Shown here one piece after another: positions 11,040 through 23,922 of a DNA stretch of 64,000 nucleotides. How positions within the stretch are numbered: the stretch's first letter is position 1; each line of letters starts with the position of its first letter. A model generated the notes under the pieces. The model was not told the origin of the DNA and made no database searches. It was given only the letters and a program-made list of their open reading frames with translations. Source of the stretch: Apoda limacodes (lineage: Eukaryota; Arthropoda; Insecta; Lepidoptera; Limacodidae); contig OX291557.1 of the NCBI GenBank assembly GCA_946406115.1, positions 776,501 to 840,500 of the forward strand. Reading direction: 5' to 3'. A program made the translations under genes and the position numbers.

Positions 11040-12040
11040 CTGGTTAACACACCATTAAAAAATATGGAAACTTTGCCACTAATTACTTGTGTAATAATTA
11101 CAGTCTCTCTGAAAAGAATGTTAATATATTTGTTTCCAATATGTTATACGTGTAATCCCACTTATGTCAAGTACTGCTTTAGACATAATCGACGAAGATA
11201 ATCTTGGAAACAACAAAAATAAAATTATAATTAGTAGGGACTTTTTATTTATTAGTCTTTTATTAATTATAACGTAGTAAAAGAACCCCTAACTTGAGAC
11301 AAATATTAATAATTAATCGACACAGCTTTTCGCTGTCTCCTTTCGTCCAAAAAAAAACAAAAACGATGTAAACGTTTTTCTCCGATGTATTTTTTTACTG
11401 GTGGACCTTTATGAATATTAAACACAATTAATATGAGTTATTCGTTACTAATCTAACGATTACTATTTTTTGTAGTAGTCAATTAAGGTTTTTACATTAA
11501 ACCTTTTATTTCTATAACTGGAGAGTAAAAAAATAATATTTCATAGCGAAACGTGTCCGAAAATTTCATGTAAAACATGTAGAAGTTGCAGTTAATTTCT
11601 TTTTGAATTTTAAAAAAAATTATGAAATTCTCATAAAAAATTAAGTCTATTTAAAAAAAAACCTTTTGCGTGATGTGATTGCACACAAAACTATAAAAAA
11701 ATGTATTTTGTCGAGACTTATTCCTCAGGGGAAAATATACGTCCGTAAATACAATTTATTTTTAGTTTTATGTACAGTTACTATTCACAATTAAACAATC
11801 TGAAATTCTATTACTCCATATTCAATTACACTTAATTCTGTTTTCGATTTATCACTTTTGCCGTCTTTTTCTTATGTAGACGACCGTATCGTAGATTTTC
11901 TTCGGGTCGACTGTATTATTGTAAATATCAATTAATCGTGATATGGTGTAAAAATTCGCTAGGTTCAAGCAGTCTATGCCATTACCATTTTTTTCCGATT
12001 AGGAAATTAAAAAAATCAATATGGCGTAAAATGGCCAATC
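11040..12040. other. AT-rich non-coding stretch, nothing recognised
   Basis: About 1 kb with T- and A-runs and no open frame of note. No LTR ends, tRNA or known repeat motif could be identified. Confidence 0.5.
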
Positions 12041-12044
12041 CACA

Positions 12045-12545
12045 GAATCAAAACTCAAACTCAAACTCAAATCAAACTTTATTAAAGTAGGTTTCTAAGT
12101 TTCAAGAACTTTTGAATCGTCAATACAATGTAACAATGTTAATTTCTGCCAAAAAGAGCTGGCAAGAAGTACCATTTAATGTAGTAATACAATACTTTAA
12201 TAATTAGCTAAAGAGTATACAATATGTACCGAAACACTTATTAGGTAACTGTTGTAGGTTTTACTCTAAATTATTATTTTTTAATTATGACATAAGTATG
12301 TTTTTGCTGTTTCTTGGTTACCAGATATGTTATTGAATAAAACAAATGGTTTATCTTAAACGTATATTTATTTTAATAATTCAACAGTAACAAAAAAAAA
12401 TAAGTTAGTAAGCTACTAAAAACAAAGTCAAACATGTCATTTTTTTTTTGTTTTTATGTAGCATTGGGGGCGCACCATGTGAAGCGTCAAATATCGTTAA
12501 TCGAGTGAAGAAATTAAGATATTTAAGAGAATTCCGATATTTATG
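12045..12545 (-). mobile_element. 3' end of a family B non-LTR element, inverted
   Basis: The segment starting CAAACTTTATTAAAGTAGG and including GCCAAAAAGAGCTGGCAAGA is the reverse complement of the 3' end of the plus-strand copy at about 14,100-14,250. A second copy of it, including the part at 12,390-12,545, is at 21,490-21,745 in the same orientation. It is a 3' UTR fragment without coding capacity. Confidence 0.7.
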
Positions 12546-12755
12546 TAGAGGCTGCTGCGAAGCTAATTATTTCCTAATTATTTCCAACTAACCATTTGAC
12601 CACTGCGGTCAGAATTTATCATTTTTCAACACAGAAGTAAAACAGTGCAATTTATTATCATGTAGACCAGTGACATCTGCTCGTATTAATCAATTTCAAG
12701 TTATGTTGAATATAAAATTCCATTTTTACAATTCACGCAGGGTGATCTAGATCAT

Positions 12756-14250
12756 ATGTACAATACTCTTTTTGACTTTTTGAAAACTGAGTTCCAACAG
12801 GTATTTAAAGTAAAAACTATTAAAGAAAATTCAGGAATGAAATTTAGTGATTGGGCTACACCAGGAATACATAGAAGTCGAGTCAAATTATATGAAATGA
12901 AAAAATACAATACAAGTACAGATTTTATTGAATATGTGAAAAAGTTTTCTAAAACATTTTAAAAAAGTCTGTGTTGGTGCTGAGTCAATGTTTCTTAGTA
13001 ATAAAATTAGGAATTCTGACACTAAAATTAAAGCTACGTGGAGTGTCATTAGTAGCGAAACAGAAAAACTCAAACCACGTTATAGTCATTATAGTTTAAA
13101 CATTGGAGCAGATACTGTTAAATCAGATGTAGATGTAGCCTGCTCTGACTACTAGCTCGCTTAGGTCATCCCCGTCAGAAACAGATTTATTTTTATATAA
13201 TAATGTTCCGAAATGTGTTAAAAAATTTAAATATGAGCATGTTACCCCTGATGAAATCATCAAAACTTTCAAATCTCTTAATCCTAAAAAAACAGCGGAT
13301 CTTTGGGGTATATCAGTAAAATCACTTGTAGGTATTATAAACAGTATATCACCTATCTTAGCATTAATTATTAATAAATGTGTAGACGAGGGAGTCTTTC
13401 CCGATTTAATGAAACGTAGTAAAATCATACCAATGTTCAAATCTGGAAGCAAAAGTGAACCTACTAACTTTAGACCAATTTCGATATTACCAGCTTTGAG
13501 CAATATTTTCGATAAAATCATGCTCAATCAACTACTTAGATATTTTAACATCCATAAACTGCTACACAGTCAACAGTTCGGATTTACGAAAGATAGGTCC
13601 ACTACCGACGCGAGTGTTGACCTAGTAAAACATATTTTTGGCGCAAGGGAAAGGTCGCAGAATGCCATTGGTATTTTCCGCGACTTGTCTAAGGCATTTT
13701 TTGAACACGAAACTCTTATTCGAAAGCTAATTCATTATGGTGCTGTAGATACGGCTCTTAAACTTATTTTTACATATTTAAGTGATAGAACTCAGAAAGT
13801 TGAAATGAACGGGATGAAATCTTCTGGATCACCTGTTGTGATGGGAGTACCCCAGGGTTCTATACTATGTCCCTTTTATTCTTAGTGTATATTAACGATC
13901 TGCCTTTTTATGTAGGAAACCTGTGCAAAATTGTATTGTTTGCAGATGATACGTCTTTGATATTTAATGTTGATAGAAACAAAGATACATATGACGATAT
14001 AAATCATACACTTTCGCAAGTTCTTAGTTGGTTCATATCAAATAATTATCTAACTTACTTATTTTTTATTACCTATTGTATTGGTACATATTATATACTC
14101 TTTAGCTAATTACCAAAGTATTGTATTACTACATTAAATGGTACTTCTTGCCAGGTCTTTTTGGCAGAAATTAACATTGTTTACATTGTATTGACGATTC
14201 AAAAGTGTTCTTGGAAACCTACTTGAATAAAGTTTGATTTGAGTTTGAAC
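12756..14250 (+). pseudogene. Family B CR1/Jockey-like RT, 5'-truncated and broken
   Basis: Fragmentary reverse transcriptase. 12,756-12,962 resembles the linker between endonuclease and RT. 13,230-13,885 reads the RT fingers and palm (IIPMFKSGSKSEPTNFRPIS, QQFGFTKDRSTTDA, VMGVPQGSIL). 13,867-14,109, in another frame, carries the next part with FADDTSL, the catalytic YADD-type motif with F in first place. The acidic residue usually found in LSKAFDxV is disturbed (LSKAFFEHE). The 3' UTR ends near 14,250 with AATAAAGTTTGATTTGAG. Frameshifts at about 12,960 and 13,880 make it inactive. The same family recurs at 14.7-15.4, 15.5-17.3 and 19.3-19.6 kb. Confidence 0.85.
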
Positions 14251-14720
14251 AAAATATAAATCCGATTCATATTGAGATTTACACACACAAGTTTACATTT
14301 AACATTACAGGGCGAACACGCGTACTCTGAACATAAACTGATTTATATTAAAACACGGTGTATCAAAAATTGATACTACTAGAAAAAATATACATATATG
14401 TATAAACTTACATAGGTACAAGTATAATAATATAATAAATATAGTATTAATAACCCGCTGTAATCCACCATCAGCCGCCCAGCGTCAGAGAGGTTTCAAA
14501 TGCGAGAGGGCGAAGTACACAAACGTGCACACATACTCACAGACGTTGTATATCATGTAGTAGCCCCGCTCCCACACGACAGTCCAGAAGCAAATGCACA
14601 TCATTTAACGTACTGTCACTTCGGAAACAAGCTTAAGGGAAGAAGAAGTGATAAGAAACTTCCCGGGTGTACACCTGTTATCATCAATCACGCAGGAACC
14701 AGGCCAACCGAATACACAAA
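14250..14720. other. Spacer with a 94-aa frame of unknown nature
   Basis: The plus-strand frame at 14,500-14,784 has no recognisable motif and is rich in H, C and T. Nothing else supports it as a gene. It overlaps the end of an inverted RT fragment. Confidence 0.3.
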
Positions 14721-14722
14721 AT

Positions 14723-15420
14723 CTATGCAAATATGTGTAAACACACATACATGTCCACAAAAAAGGAAATGCTCTGAATTATGAAAGAGCCACGCACCTT
14801 CTGAAGGCGACATTTTGGAATCGCAAGTTTATTTTTATTTCTGGTATTAACATTGTGTATGTCACTATTTTTAACTAATAAACTTAGGTTTTTACGTACA
14901 TACAGTAAGCACGCGTAAATATACTGAGAAGCTACAGTAAGTTTATTAATTTTTTTTAAAGAGGTCACGAAGAGAATCTCGACGTGATAAGTTATACATT
15001 GATCTTATTGCTCTTTTTTGAAGTATTAAAATAGTTTATATATCGGCCTCCCTCCCCACAATAAAATACCATATGACAAAAGGGAATGGAAATAACTAAA
15101 GTATACTAACCGAGCAGTTTCTATATTAGTAAATTGAGCACCTTTTCTGACACCATAAGCGGCGGAGCTAAGTTTTCGATCTAAGACAGAAATATGTGAG
15201 TGCTATTGCAATTTAGTATCTAAAGTGATGCCCAAGAAGACTGTTGACTCAACTAGTTTGAGTGCTTCACCGTTTATAAATAATTGTGTTGGAGTGTCTT
15301 TGACATTTGGTAAAGAAAACTTTAAACATTTGGTTTTCTGTGCATTCAGTAAAAAATTATTTGATGTGAACCAACTAAGAACTTGCGAAAGTGTATGATT
15401 TATATTGTCATATCCCAACC
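14723..15420 (-). pseudogene. Family B RT fragment, inverted, 3' half
   Basis: On the minus strand, 15,418-15,203 reads the post-YADD segment (INHTLSQVLSWFTSNNFLLN, TKCLKFSLPNVKD, STVFLGITLD). 14,968-14,723 reads the C-terminal region (ASQYIYACLLYVRKN, VNTRNKNKLAIPKCRLQKV). The same protein segments occur in the plus-strand copy at 16,469-17,310. The two pieces are separated by frameshifts. Confidence 0.8.
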
Positions 15421-15499
15421 AGCAAAAATGCGATAAAAGAAAATCTCATAACACAAAAGAGCGTTATCAAAGTCATATAGAAGTATCGTTTGTGACGCT

Positions 15500-17330
15500 G
15501 GTCTTATATAAAATTAAAATCAATACATTTAAGTAACAAAATTAAAAATTCTGATAATAAAATAAAGGCCACATGGAATGTAATAAATAGTGAAACAGGA
15601 AAAATTAAACCGCGTGACAATCATTATTCACTTACTGTAAATTCAAAAATAATTGATTCAGATCTTGATGTCGCTAACTCTTTTGAGAAATATTTTACTG
15701 AAATGCCTACAATTACAACTAATGCATTAAATTCCTCCCCATTAGAATCAGAGTTACTTTTAAAATGTAATGTAAATAAATGCAAGGCTATATTTAAATT
15801 TGAGCATGTTACCTCTGAAGACATCATAAAGACATTTAAATTACTAACTCAGAAAAAAACTTGTGACCTATGGGGTATATCAGTCAAAGTCCTTAGCGGA
15901 ATTATTGATATTATAGCACCAATCTTAGCCATAATATTTAATAAGTGTGTTGACGAAGGGATATTCCCAGACTTAATGAAATATAGTAAAATAATACCAC
16001 TTTTGAAAAGTGGAAGTAAAGATGATCCTAATAATTTTAGACCTATCTCTATACTTAGGCAGGCGCCTTAAGCAAAATTTTTGAAAAAATTATGCTTAAA
16101 CATTTTAACTTAAATGGATTACTTCATCCTCAACAGTTTGGTTTTACAAAAGGACGTTCCACAACTGACGCAGGTGTTGCCCTTATACAGCATATATTTG
16201 CTGCTTGGGAACAGTCACAAAATGCTATTGGTATCTGCTGTGATCTATCAAAGGCATTCGACTGCGTGCAACACGAAACTCTTATACGGAAACTGAGTCA
16301 TTATGGTATTGCAGATTTGGCTCTTGAGCTTATCCGCTCATATTTGAGTAGTAGAATGCAGAAGGTTCAAATCAATGAAGTAAAATCCAATGGCTCTGAA
16401 GTAAAATTAGGAGTTCCTCAAGGTTCTATTTTAGGTCCTTTTCAATTTTTTTAATTTACATAAATGACTTGCCTTTCTTTGTGGAGAAGCTATGCAAGAT
16501 TGTACTATTTGCTGATGACACATCTCTTTTATTTAAAGTTGACAGAAATAAAACTAATTTTGACGACGTAAGTAGTGCGCTTTCTCAGGTTCTTCATTGG
16601 TTTACGGCAAATAATTTACTTCTTAATGCGAAAAAGACTAAGTGTTTAAAATTTATGATGCCAAATGTCAGAAACATAAGTGCAAAATTATTCCTAAACG
16701 GAGAAGAAATAGAACTATTAGACTCAACAGTGTTTCTAGGTAATAATTAGACAATAGGCTGCAGTGGAACCCTCACATTTCAGCCTATGCAGTTAGGAAA
16801 GTTAGGCAGCTTACAGATGTTGACACTCCTCACTTGGTCTACTTTAGCTATTTCCATTCCGTCATGTCTTATGGCATTTTGCTTTGGGGTAAGGCAGCTG
16901 ATATTGATACAGTCTTTATTTTGCAAAAGAGAGCAGTACGGTCAATTTATAAATTAGGACCTCGAATTTCGCTTAGGGAACTATTTAGGGAAATTGATAT
17001 TTTAACTGTTCCTTGCCAATATATCTTTGCTTGTATAATGTATGTACGCCAAAATTGTCACTTATTTGCTAAAAATAGTGACCTCCACAGTGTTAATACA
17101 AGGAATAAGGATAAATTGGTAGTTCCAAAATGTCGTCTTCAGAAGGTCTCTTTCGCAATACAAAGTATATTTTTCTACAATAAAATTCCAGAACATGTGG
17201 TTAATTTACCCTCAAATAAATTTAAAATATATGTCAAAGATAGTTTAATGAAAAAAAGCTATTACAAAGTAGATGAATACATAAATGATAAAAATGCTTG
17301 GAAAAATTAGAACTTAATTGATTTGTATTG
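15500..17330 (+). pseudogene. Family B CR1/Jockey-like RT, best copy
   Basis: The longest copy of family B. 15,703-16,071 encodes RT fingers (IIPLLKSGSKDDPNNFRPIS). 16,092-16,454 encodes QQFGFTKGRSTTDA, the palm aspartate in CCDLSKAFDCVQHE and LGVPQGSILGPF. 16,469-16,750 encodes the catalytic FADDTSL and the thumb start. 16,834-17,310 encodes the C-terminal region (YFHSVMSYGILLWG, RAVRSIYKLG). Small frameshifts at about 16,070, 16,450 and 16,745 separate the frames, so no full protein is made. No endonuclease precedes it, consistent with 5' truncation. Confidence 0.88.
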
Positions 17331-18110
17331 GGGCATTTGAATTATTTTTTTTTAAATGAAAACATTGTATATTATGTTATTATCTAGTGTAAGGCTATAT
17401 TGTATTTTTATATGATGTATAAAAGATTAACTAGTGAGTTTATTGCCGTTGCTTCTCGGTAGTAAAGCATTACGAACCTTCCAATCTTCTCCTCTTATAT
17501 TTTGTTCCTTTACTACACACATTGTAACTAGTACAATCGAAGTTTTATTGGAGTTGCTTGAGTGTGTCATGCTCTCTCAAAGTGTCTCTGCGGTGGTGGC
17601 GTGTGTGTTGGGTCGTTACGTTCCCTAAAACATGGTTGAGCGAAGCGATGGCTGATTCATGTGTCATACTCGTGAACGGGTGCCGCCTGTGGAGGCTGGT
17701 CTGCTCTTGCATACTTCTTTGTATTCTAAGTATTTAGTCTTACTTTTTTGTTTTGTTTATTAATACTGTAAGACATTGATTATTTCTTAGTGATGAATAC
17801 ATAAACTGTCTTTTGTTTATATTAGATACTTTTTTATGTTGTGCTTGTGCTTTATATTTCATGTTTTTTTATGTTTGTAATGGAAAGTGTCCTTTTATGA
17901 TAGGGAGGGCATTTTCCAATATTTTAATTGGACGCTGTAAGAGAAAGGGAGAAAAGAAATGCCCTTGCTGAGTTTCTTGCTGGTTCTTCTCAGTACAAGG
18001 TAGCCCTGTAGACTTACGAACCGATGGCGTAGTGACATTCATAAGTGCTCAATTATTGTAGCCTAAACTGAATAAATTAAATTGAATTTGAATTTGAATT
18101 TGAATATGTA
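17330..18110 (+). mobile_element. Probable non-LTR 3' UTR ending in TTGAAT microsatellite
   Basis: No reading frame of interest. The stretch ends at 18,070-18,110 with AATAAATTAAATTGAATTTG repeats, the kind of short tandem tail left by non-LTR elements. It contains a phrase (GTAGCCCTGTAGACTTACG) that looks repeat-derived, but its family is not known to me. Confidence 0.45.
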
Positions 18111-19260
18111 TTTCTTAAAGCGTTTTAGCTGAATAAGGCTTTACAGCAAAATTGTGACATTAACCTTTTATATAAACGTTTAATCTGCCACTTAGTATAA
18201 CGCCTATAGCACTGTTGTAAATAGGCACTCACAACAGTCGTTATCAAGCTAATATGTTGTATATAAGGCTTACATGGTACCGTTATGAAGCGAAGCCATA
18301 CTATTATGGCTCCTAAATAACTAATGTAACACGGTGTTTATCTAGTCACTATTACTGCTAAGCCGTGATACAGCAGCTCCTGTTATATTGAATTTGCAAC
18401 AAATTTGCGTTAAAGCCGCTACCGTTAACAACAGTCCTAAAATCGTCCTAATTGGACCTTAATTAACGCTCAAAAGTTGTAAAACCGTATTTACAAGGCT
18501 TAGATATCACTAGTTACATAACAACTTCTTTATTTCCTACTTATCACTAAAAAGTCACATATCGCTTCACTGTGATATCTTTACAGGACCTAAAATGTGT
18601 TATGGCTGCGAGATGTTGTTAATTGGTTGTATATGAAGAATCGCAACTCTATTCAGTTATATATCAAAGTCTTAAAAATATTTTCTAAATAATTTATATT
18701 TATTTGCCTAAATATTAATGAATTAACGAGGGGCATGCAAAAAACACCATTAATATACTACTAGAATATCAATAAAAATGCAAGCGCAAGTGATATTTAA
18801 CTATTTATTACAATACTATCGCTCGTTACAGAATACATAAGCATTAACATTAAACAAATAATAACTTATCAATTATTTTTGTCACCAACCTTTGAAATTT
18901 ATAGATGGTCGACACAACAGTAATTGAATTTGTAATAGGAAGGAATAGCAATCACTACATTAACAATCAATGGTTTTATATCAGTGTTCGCGTGGCCGTT
19001 TTATCACTACAAAGTGATACCAGTGTTTAAAATTCCCTAATATATTACCGAAAAGTCACAAAGAACAACGCATATATGACAAATATTTATGTAATTAGCG
19101 CAGAGCGAAGCTGCAATACAATAACTATATCACTTAAACGTTCTAAATCAGGGGCCCTTTCCGCGTTGTAGAAACATTTCTAATATGACCAATCATGAAC
19201 ACCATTTTGCATCCCGGAAACGTTCCTATAACCGAAATACAGCTAAGATTTGCTAAGATG
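18110..19260. other. AT-rich non-coding stretch, origin unclear
   Basis: No long frame and no motif recognised. Several short phrases built on ATCGCTTCACTGTGATA and GAAGCGAAGCCATACTATTA resemble each other in both orientations, so it may be a non-autonomous DNA transposon, but no clear terminal repeats were found. Confidence 0.3.
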
Positions 19261-19264
19261 TATC

Positions 19265-19670
19265 TTTGTTTCTATCAACATTAAATATCAAAGACGTATC
19301 ATCTGCAAACAATACAATTTTGCACAGGTTTTCTACATAAAAAGACAGATCGTTTATATACACTAAGAATAAAAGGGACATAGTATAGAACCCTGGGGTA
19401 CTCCCATCACAACAGGTGATCCAGAAGATTTCATCCCGTTCATTTCAACTTTCTGAGTTCTATCACTTATTTATGAAAAAATTAGTTTAAGAGCCGTATC
19501 TACAGCACCATAATGAATTTGCTTTCGAATAAGAGTTTCGTGTTCAAAAAATGCCTTAGACAAGTCGCGGAAAATACCAATGGCATTCTGCGACCGTTCC
19601 AATGCGCCAAAAATATGTTTTACAAGGTCCGCGTCGGTAGTGGACCTATCTTTCGTAAATCTCGTGCGGT
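19265..19670 (-). pseudogene. Family B RT fragment, inverted
   Basis: The minus strand reads the region around the catalytic motif. The DNA closely matches the copy at 13,580-13,980 in reverse complement, including the VPQGS and FADDTSL coding segments. It is a 400-bp internal fragment without ends. Confidence 0.8.
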
Positions 19671-19689
19671 AAATTCCTCTTCTAGATTA

Positions 19690-20950
19690 TTTCTCCATAG
19701 TACTTGTGTCTCGTCGAACTTGATGCACACAGTCGCAAATTTCGTCGCAACATGTATTTCAGAGAAAATCTCCAAAAGACTGACTTCGAATTTTTTCTAT
19801 CTGTCACCCCTTTAAAAATCAGATTTAAAAAATCTGTCGAAGTAATAAGTTTGGCATTTCATGCCTGTATGGATATAGAATTTTACAATAATTTTGACAT
19901 TTTTTGTGTGGTAAAAGGTGATCTAAAGCTATTTACCCACTAAATATTACAAATTAAAATAATTCACTCGCTACATTATGGAGCGCGCTGCGAATCCGAT
20001 ACTATTAATATATACATATATACTTTTTGACTCGCTAGATCAGAACGATTACAAAATACCTGTGCACGGTTTTGTTTCCCCGTTGCACCTCATTCACATG
20101 TCACCCCGCACGTCGAAATTTGCACTTTGCTTCTTTGTTGTTTGGTATTATAAAAACAGAAAACCCTTATTACCTTTATGACAAGTTGTCATGGGCAGTT
20201 TTTCATACTTGATTCATTGCCCTCAACATAGAACTGCAGCCCTCTGTTGGAATTTCAATTTCTCTGCCAGCCGATGCTAGAATAATTTGCCACCTCCGTT
20301 CCGTGCTCTAAAATGTAAGAAAACGTTTATTAGAAAACTCAAGAAGTCAAGTTAAATAAACAAATACCACTTTAGATTCGGTTAAGTACTGTAACTGCTA
20401 TCGCAACTCGCTGGCGGATTGTTTGCTAAGAGGTACTGGGGGCGTACCGCTTACCGCTACTCTTACCGTAGTAAGATTCGAGGATTGTGTCAGGATTCGG
20501 GAATCAAAGATGATTAGGGGTGTAACTTATTGTTTATTCATTCCTCTGCTTTACTACGTCGCTAACAATGTTTTACTATTAATATTTATATCTCTTTTTT
20601 TTAATTATTAGTTTTATACAAGTATTTATTATATATCTAGACCAAGAGTCTCCTTAACGAATTTTAATAAACAAATAGATTGCGCTGGTCGTATCATCTC
20701 CAACTGAAAAACTCTGAAGAGTCAGTGATAAAGACAATACGGCGAGCGAGGCCATCGAAACCGGTTGATATAAGTAAATATATTACAATAAACTTTTGAT
20801 TTGAGTTTTGAATTTGGGCAAAGAGTTACAAAACATGTCTATACCTATAAATGTGTCATTATAATTTCTGCTAGACCGGCTAAAGGAGCTATTTGCCAAC
20901 GTAGCACTTTCTTGAGTTCCTTATAGAAAAAAGAGATTTTTTTGCAACAA
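19690..20950. other. Non-coding stretch without recognised features
   Basis: Short frames at 19,704-19,943, 19,978-20,181 and 20,423-20,611 have no recognisable motif. A possible non-LTR 3' end (AATAAACTTTTGATTTGAG) lies at about 20,790. Nothing else is supported. Confidence 0.35.
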
Positions 20951-20959
20951 GATCTTTCT

Positions 20960-22900
20960 TTTTTACGGTGAACTTTTAAATTAATATGATTCAACAAGGG
21001 TGTTGAGTCGATGACATTATTAAGAATTTTGTACAGGGTAACTGTATCGATGTAAACACGGCGATTTTTAAGAAGTTCGATTTTATGTTTAGTGATAGAG
21101 TAGTCATACGTAACATAGGGATTTCAAATTCTAAAGACCTTATAAATTTCTTTTGAAATCTTTCAATTCTATTGATGTGAACTTTACACAAAGGTTGCTA
21201 AACACTAGATGCAAATTCAAGCCGATGTCTTACGTAACTATTTAACGAAACTTTATTAATGGAAGCATTTTTAAATGGTTTTCCCAAGCGCAGTATTAAA
21301 CCTAGTTGTTTAAAAGATTTATTAATTACTTGATTTATATAACATTACATAACTGTTAGGTATTTCGCTCCTGGACTTCAGACATCTTTGAGATATTCGC
21401 TCGCATATCATATTCTTCCCTTACTTAAGGACAAAGGAGTCATCATCGTCGTATATTTAATTATTGATAGAAATTTATTCAATCACATCAAATCAAAAAG
21501 GCCTGCCAAAAAGAGCTGGCAAGAAATTCCATTTAAAGTAATAGTACAATACTTTGATAATTAGCTAAAGAGTATACAATATGTACTAAAATACTTATTA
21601 AAAAAATAAGTTAGTAAGCTACTAAAAACAAAGTCAAACATGTAATTTTTTTTGTTTTTATGTAGCATAGGGGGCGTACCATGTGAAGCTTCAAATATTG
21701 TCAGTCGAGTGAAGGAATTCAGATATTAAAGACAATTCCGATATTTAATAGTACTAGTGGCATTTGCGCCATCATAATTATATTTTTGCAAAAGCATATG
21801 TACATACATATATTTACATATACTTAAGACTATCAATACTATCCATGAATATAATAAAATAATAAATATTATAAATGCGAAAGTAAATCTGTCTGTTACC
21901 TTTTCACGGTGATATGCAGATAGTTTTAGAGTCCCGGAAAAGGACATGAGCTACTTGAATACGTCAAGTATTATCCCCCCCCCCCCCATGAAACATGAAA
22001 TGTTTTATTAGAACTTGATGAGGAGCGAAGAACATTAAAATCGATTTTTACTAAGAGAAACTCAGAGTCTATGTGATAATTCAATATTTTATACAGTCCT
22101 TGTGGAATTCCTAAGAAACTTGATCGATAACCTTTCAGTGCAACAGCCTGGCTGCGATTGTCTATGTACGATTCAATCCATCGTAGAAGACCACCATGTA
22201 TACCGATATTCGACAACTTTTTTAACAATATTTTATAATTTAATTTGTCAAATGCCTTTGAAAAATCGGTACACATGGCGTCTACTTGGCATCCGGCATC
22301 TAGATATATTTAAAATAAAGTCTGTATATGCGACTAGGTTGTTGTTGACGCTACAACCTCGGTTGAAACCCGTGCTGCTCTATTGCGATACTATGTTCCA
22401 ATTTGGTTGTAAGAGCTGTGGTAACAATATTTCAAATATATTTGCAAAATTACATAATTAAGATACTGACCTAAAGAATGTAACATCATGGATATTACCA
22501 CCCTTCGGTATAGGGATAATAAGGGCTTTTCCAAATTTCCAAATACTAGGAAAACAACCTTCTGACAGTGACTTTTGGAAAACTTATGTAAAATGGTAAT
22601 GAAAATTCCTTACTTAATTTACGAATAAAAATTGGGTGAACGTGATCGTATCCCGTGCCTTTGTTAACATCAGTAACTTCAAGTAATTTTAAGACTTCAT
22701 TTTGTGAAATATGTACAGCGGAAATATAAAACATTGGTAAACTGACGGTTTCTGGGGGATTACATGAAGTAGCATCACTTTGGGTAACGAACACTGAATT
22801 GAAATATTTGTTGAACATACTACTTGATTGTATCAGTATCAGTACATGATTCGCCATTATATGACATATGGGCCGGGATGTGGTTGACACCAAGTTTTGA
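20960..22900 (-). pseudogene. Minus-strand non-LTR RT (family C), split by an insertion
   Basis: Remnant of a non-LTR reverse transcriptase. 22,893-22,546 reads the region before the palm (FNKYFNSVFV, GYDHVHPIFIRKL). 22,276-21,990 reads the palm with the catalytic aspartate in CTDFSKAFDKLNYKIL and RSSFLGIPQGL. 21,191-20,991 reads the C-terminal tail (HINRIERFQKKFIRSLEFEI). The part between about 21,480 and 21,970, which should hold the YADD box, is replaced by a 3' UTR copy of family B and other sequence. Frames are broken in several places. Confidence 0.78.
21490..21745 (-). mobile_element. Family B 3' UTR copy inserted in family C element
   Basis: Near-identical to parts of 12,140-12,545, including GCCAAAAAGAGCTGGCAAGA and GGTACGCCCCCTATGC read on the minus strand. 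The segment between the two shared blocks is shorter here. It has no coding capacity. Confidence 0.7.
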
Positions 22901-23285
22901 CTTTATAAAAGTTCAAAAATAACGGGGAGTGCTCTTATTTATACTCGGAGAAATTAATAAAGTTGTTTCTCCGTGGTACATTCCCTTTTAAGTTGTTTGT
23001 CCCTAGTACGCAACGAAGCAAAAGTTTGGTAATTGAGAATATTTCCATAACGTTTCCACTTGGCGTGAACCTTAGATTTACGGCAAATATGTTTCTAATG
23101 AAAAAAAACTAATTAATTATTTAGCCCTTAATCAATTAATTTAAATCTAAAAAAATAATTAACTCAATCAATAATTAATTAAGTTTTACTTTATTGGTTA
23201 AATTTAAATAGTGAAGCTTTTTGACTTTATGAACACGTGCATGAATCTATTGACACACACTACCCTCTCGTCGGCGACGGCGCAG

Positions 23286-23573
23286 CCTGAACGCAACAGG
23301 ACGGTGGGTGGCAGCGTGGCGGGAGTGCACGGGCGAGCGTGACCGGCTGATCGTGTACGACGGCGCCACCACCGACGATCCCGTGCTGGTCGAGCTATGC
23401 GGCGGTGCGTGGGTGCCTCGCGTGGTGTCGCGAGGACCCGACATGCTGGTCGCGTTCCACTCCTCGCCGTACAGCGCCCCGCTGCGCCCCGCCAGCGCCG
23501 CAAGACCGCTGCGCGGATTTGAGCTCGATGTAGACGTTGTCTTCGCCGACTCTGACTCGCTCGATTACGCCAG
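23286..23573 (+). CDS. CUB-domain protein, exon 1 in this window
   Basis: Internal exon of a host gene. The open frame reads WREC, GERDRLIVYDGATTDDPVLV and LCGG, then GPDMLVAFHSSPYSAP and GFELDVDVVFAD, the typical order of a CUB domain (extracellular beta-sandwich with conserved cysteines and a YDG strand). The acceptor is CGCAG before 23,286. The donor is AG/GTATTAT after 23,573 in phase 2, which joins exactly to the next exon. GC content jumps far above the surroundings, as expected for a conserved exon. No initiator methionine is needed because earlier exons should lie upstream of this window. An N-glycosylation sequon (NAT) sits at the exon start. Confidence 0.8.
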
Positions 23574-23647
23574 GTATTATAAATTGATAAAATTCAATTT
23601 TAATAAGAAATGTACTATATAGGCTATATACTCTTTTTGGACGACAG

Positions 23648-23808
23648 GGAAGCCAGACGATGTGAATTTCACATCAAAGCGTCTTCCTCCGAGGAAGAGA
23701 GCATCGACACAGTGGCGAGCGGGCGCGGGCGGCGTGGTCGGCTGCACGCACCGGCGCACACGCTGCCGCCCAACTCCACATGCACCTGGACCTTCCATGG
23801 CCGCCCCG
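23648..23808 (+). CDS. CUB-domain protein, exon 2
   Basis: Acceptor GACAG, donor G/GTACTATCC. Its phases match both neighbours (phase 2 in, phase 1 out). The peptide contains RRCEFHIK, a low-complexity acidic and Gly/Arg stretch, then GRLHAPAHTLPPNSTCTWTF, which is the start of another CUB-like domain (a GxxxxP segment followed by a cysteine). The intron before it is only 74 bp. Confidence 0.8.
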
Positions 23809-23922
23809 GTACTATCCTCCCCGATAGCTACTTACTATAGATACTAATACCTACAGCTTATGTCTTATTAATAAATATAATAAATAAAAAATTAAACTAA
23901 TTAATTTATATTTTCGCCGCAG

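Noticed and set aside
21976..21989. Run of C as a structural or G-quadruplex signal
   Set aside because: A single homopolymer of about 13-14 bases; it may be a sequencing artefact and nothing else supports a role.
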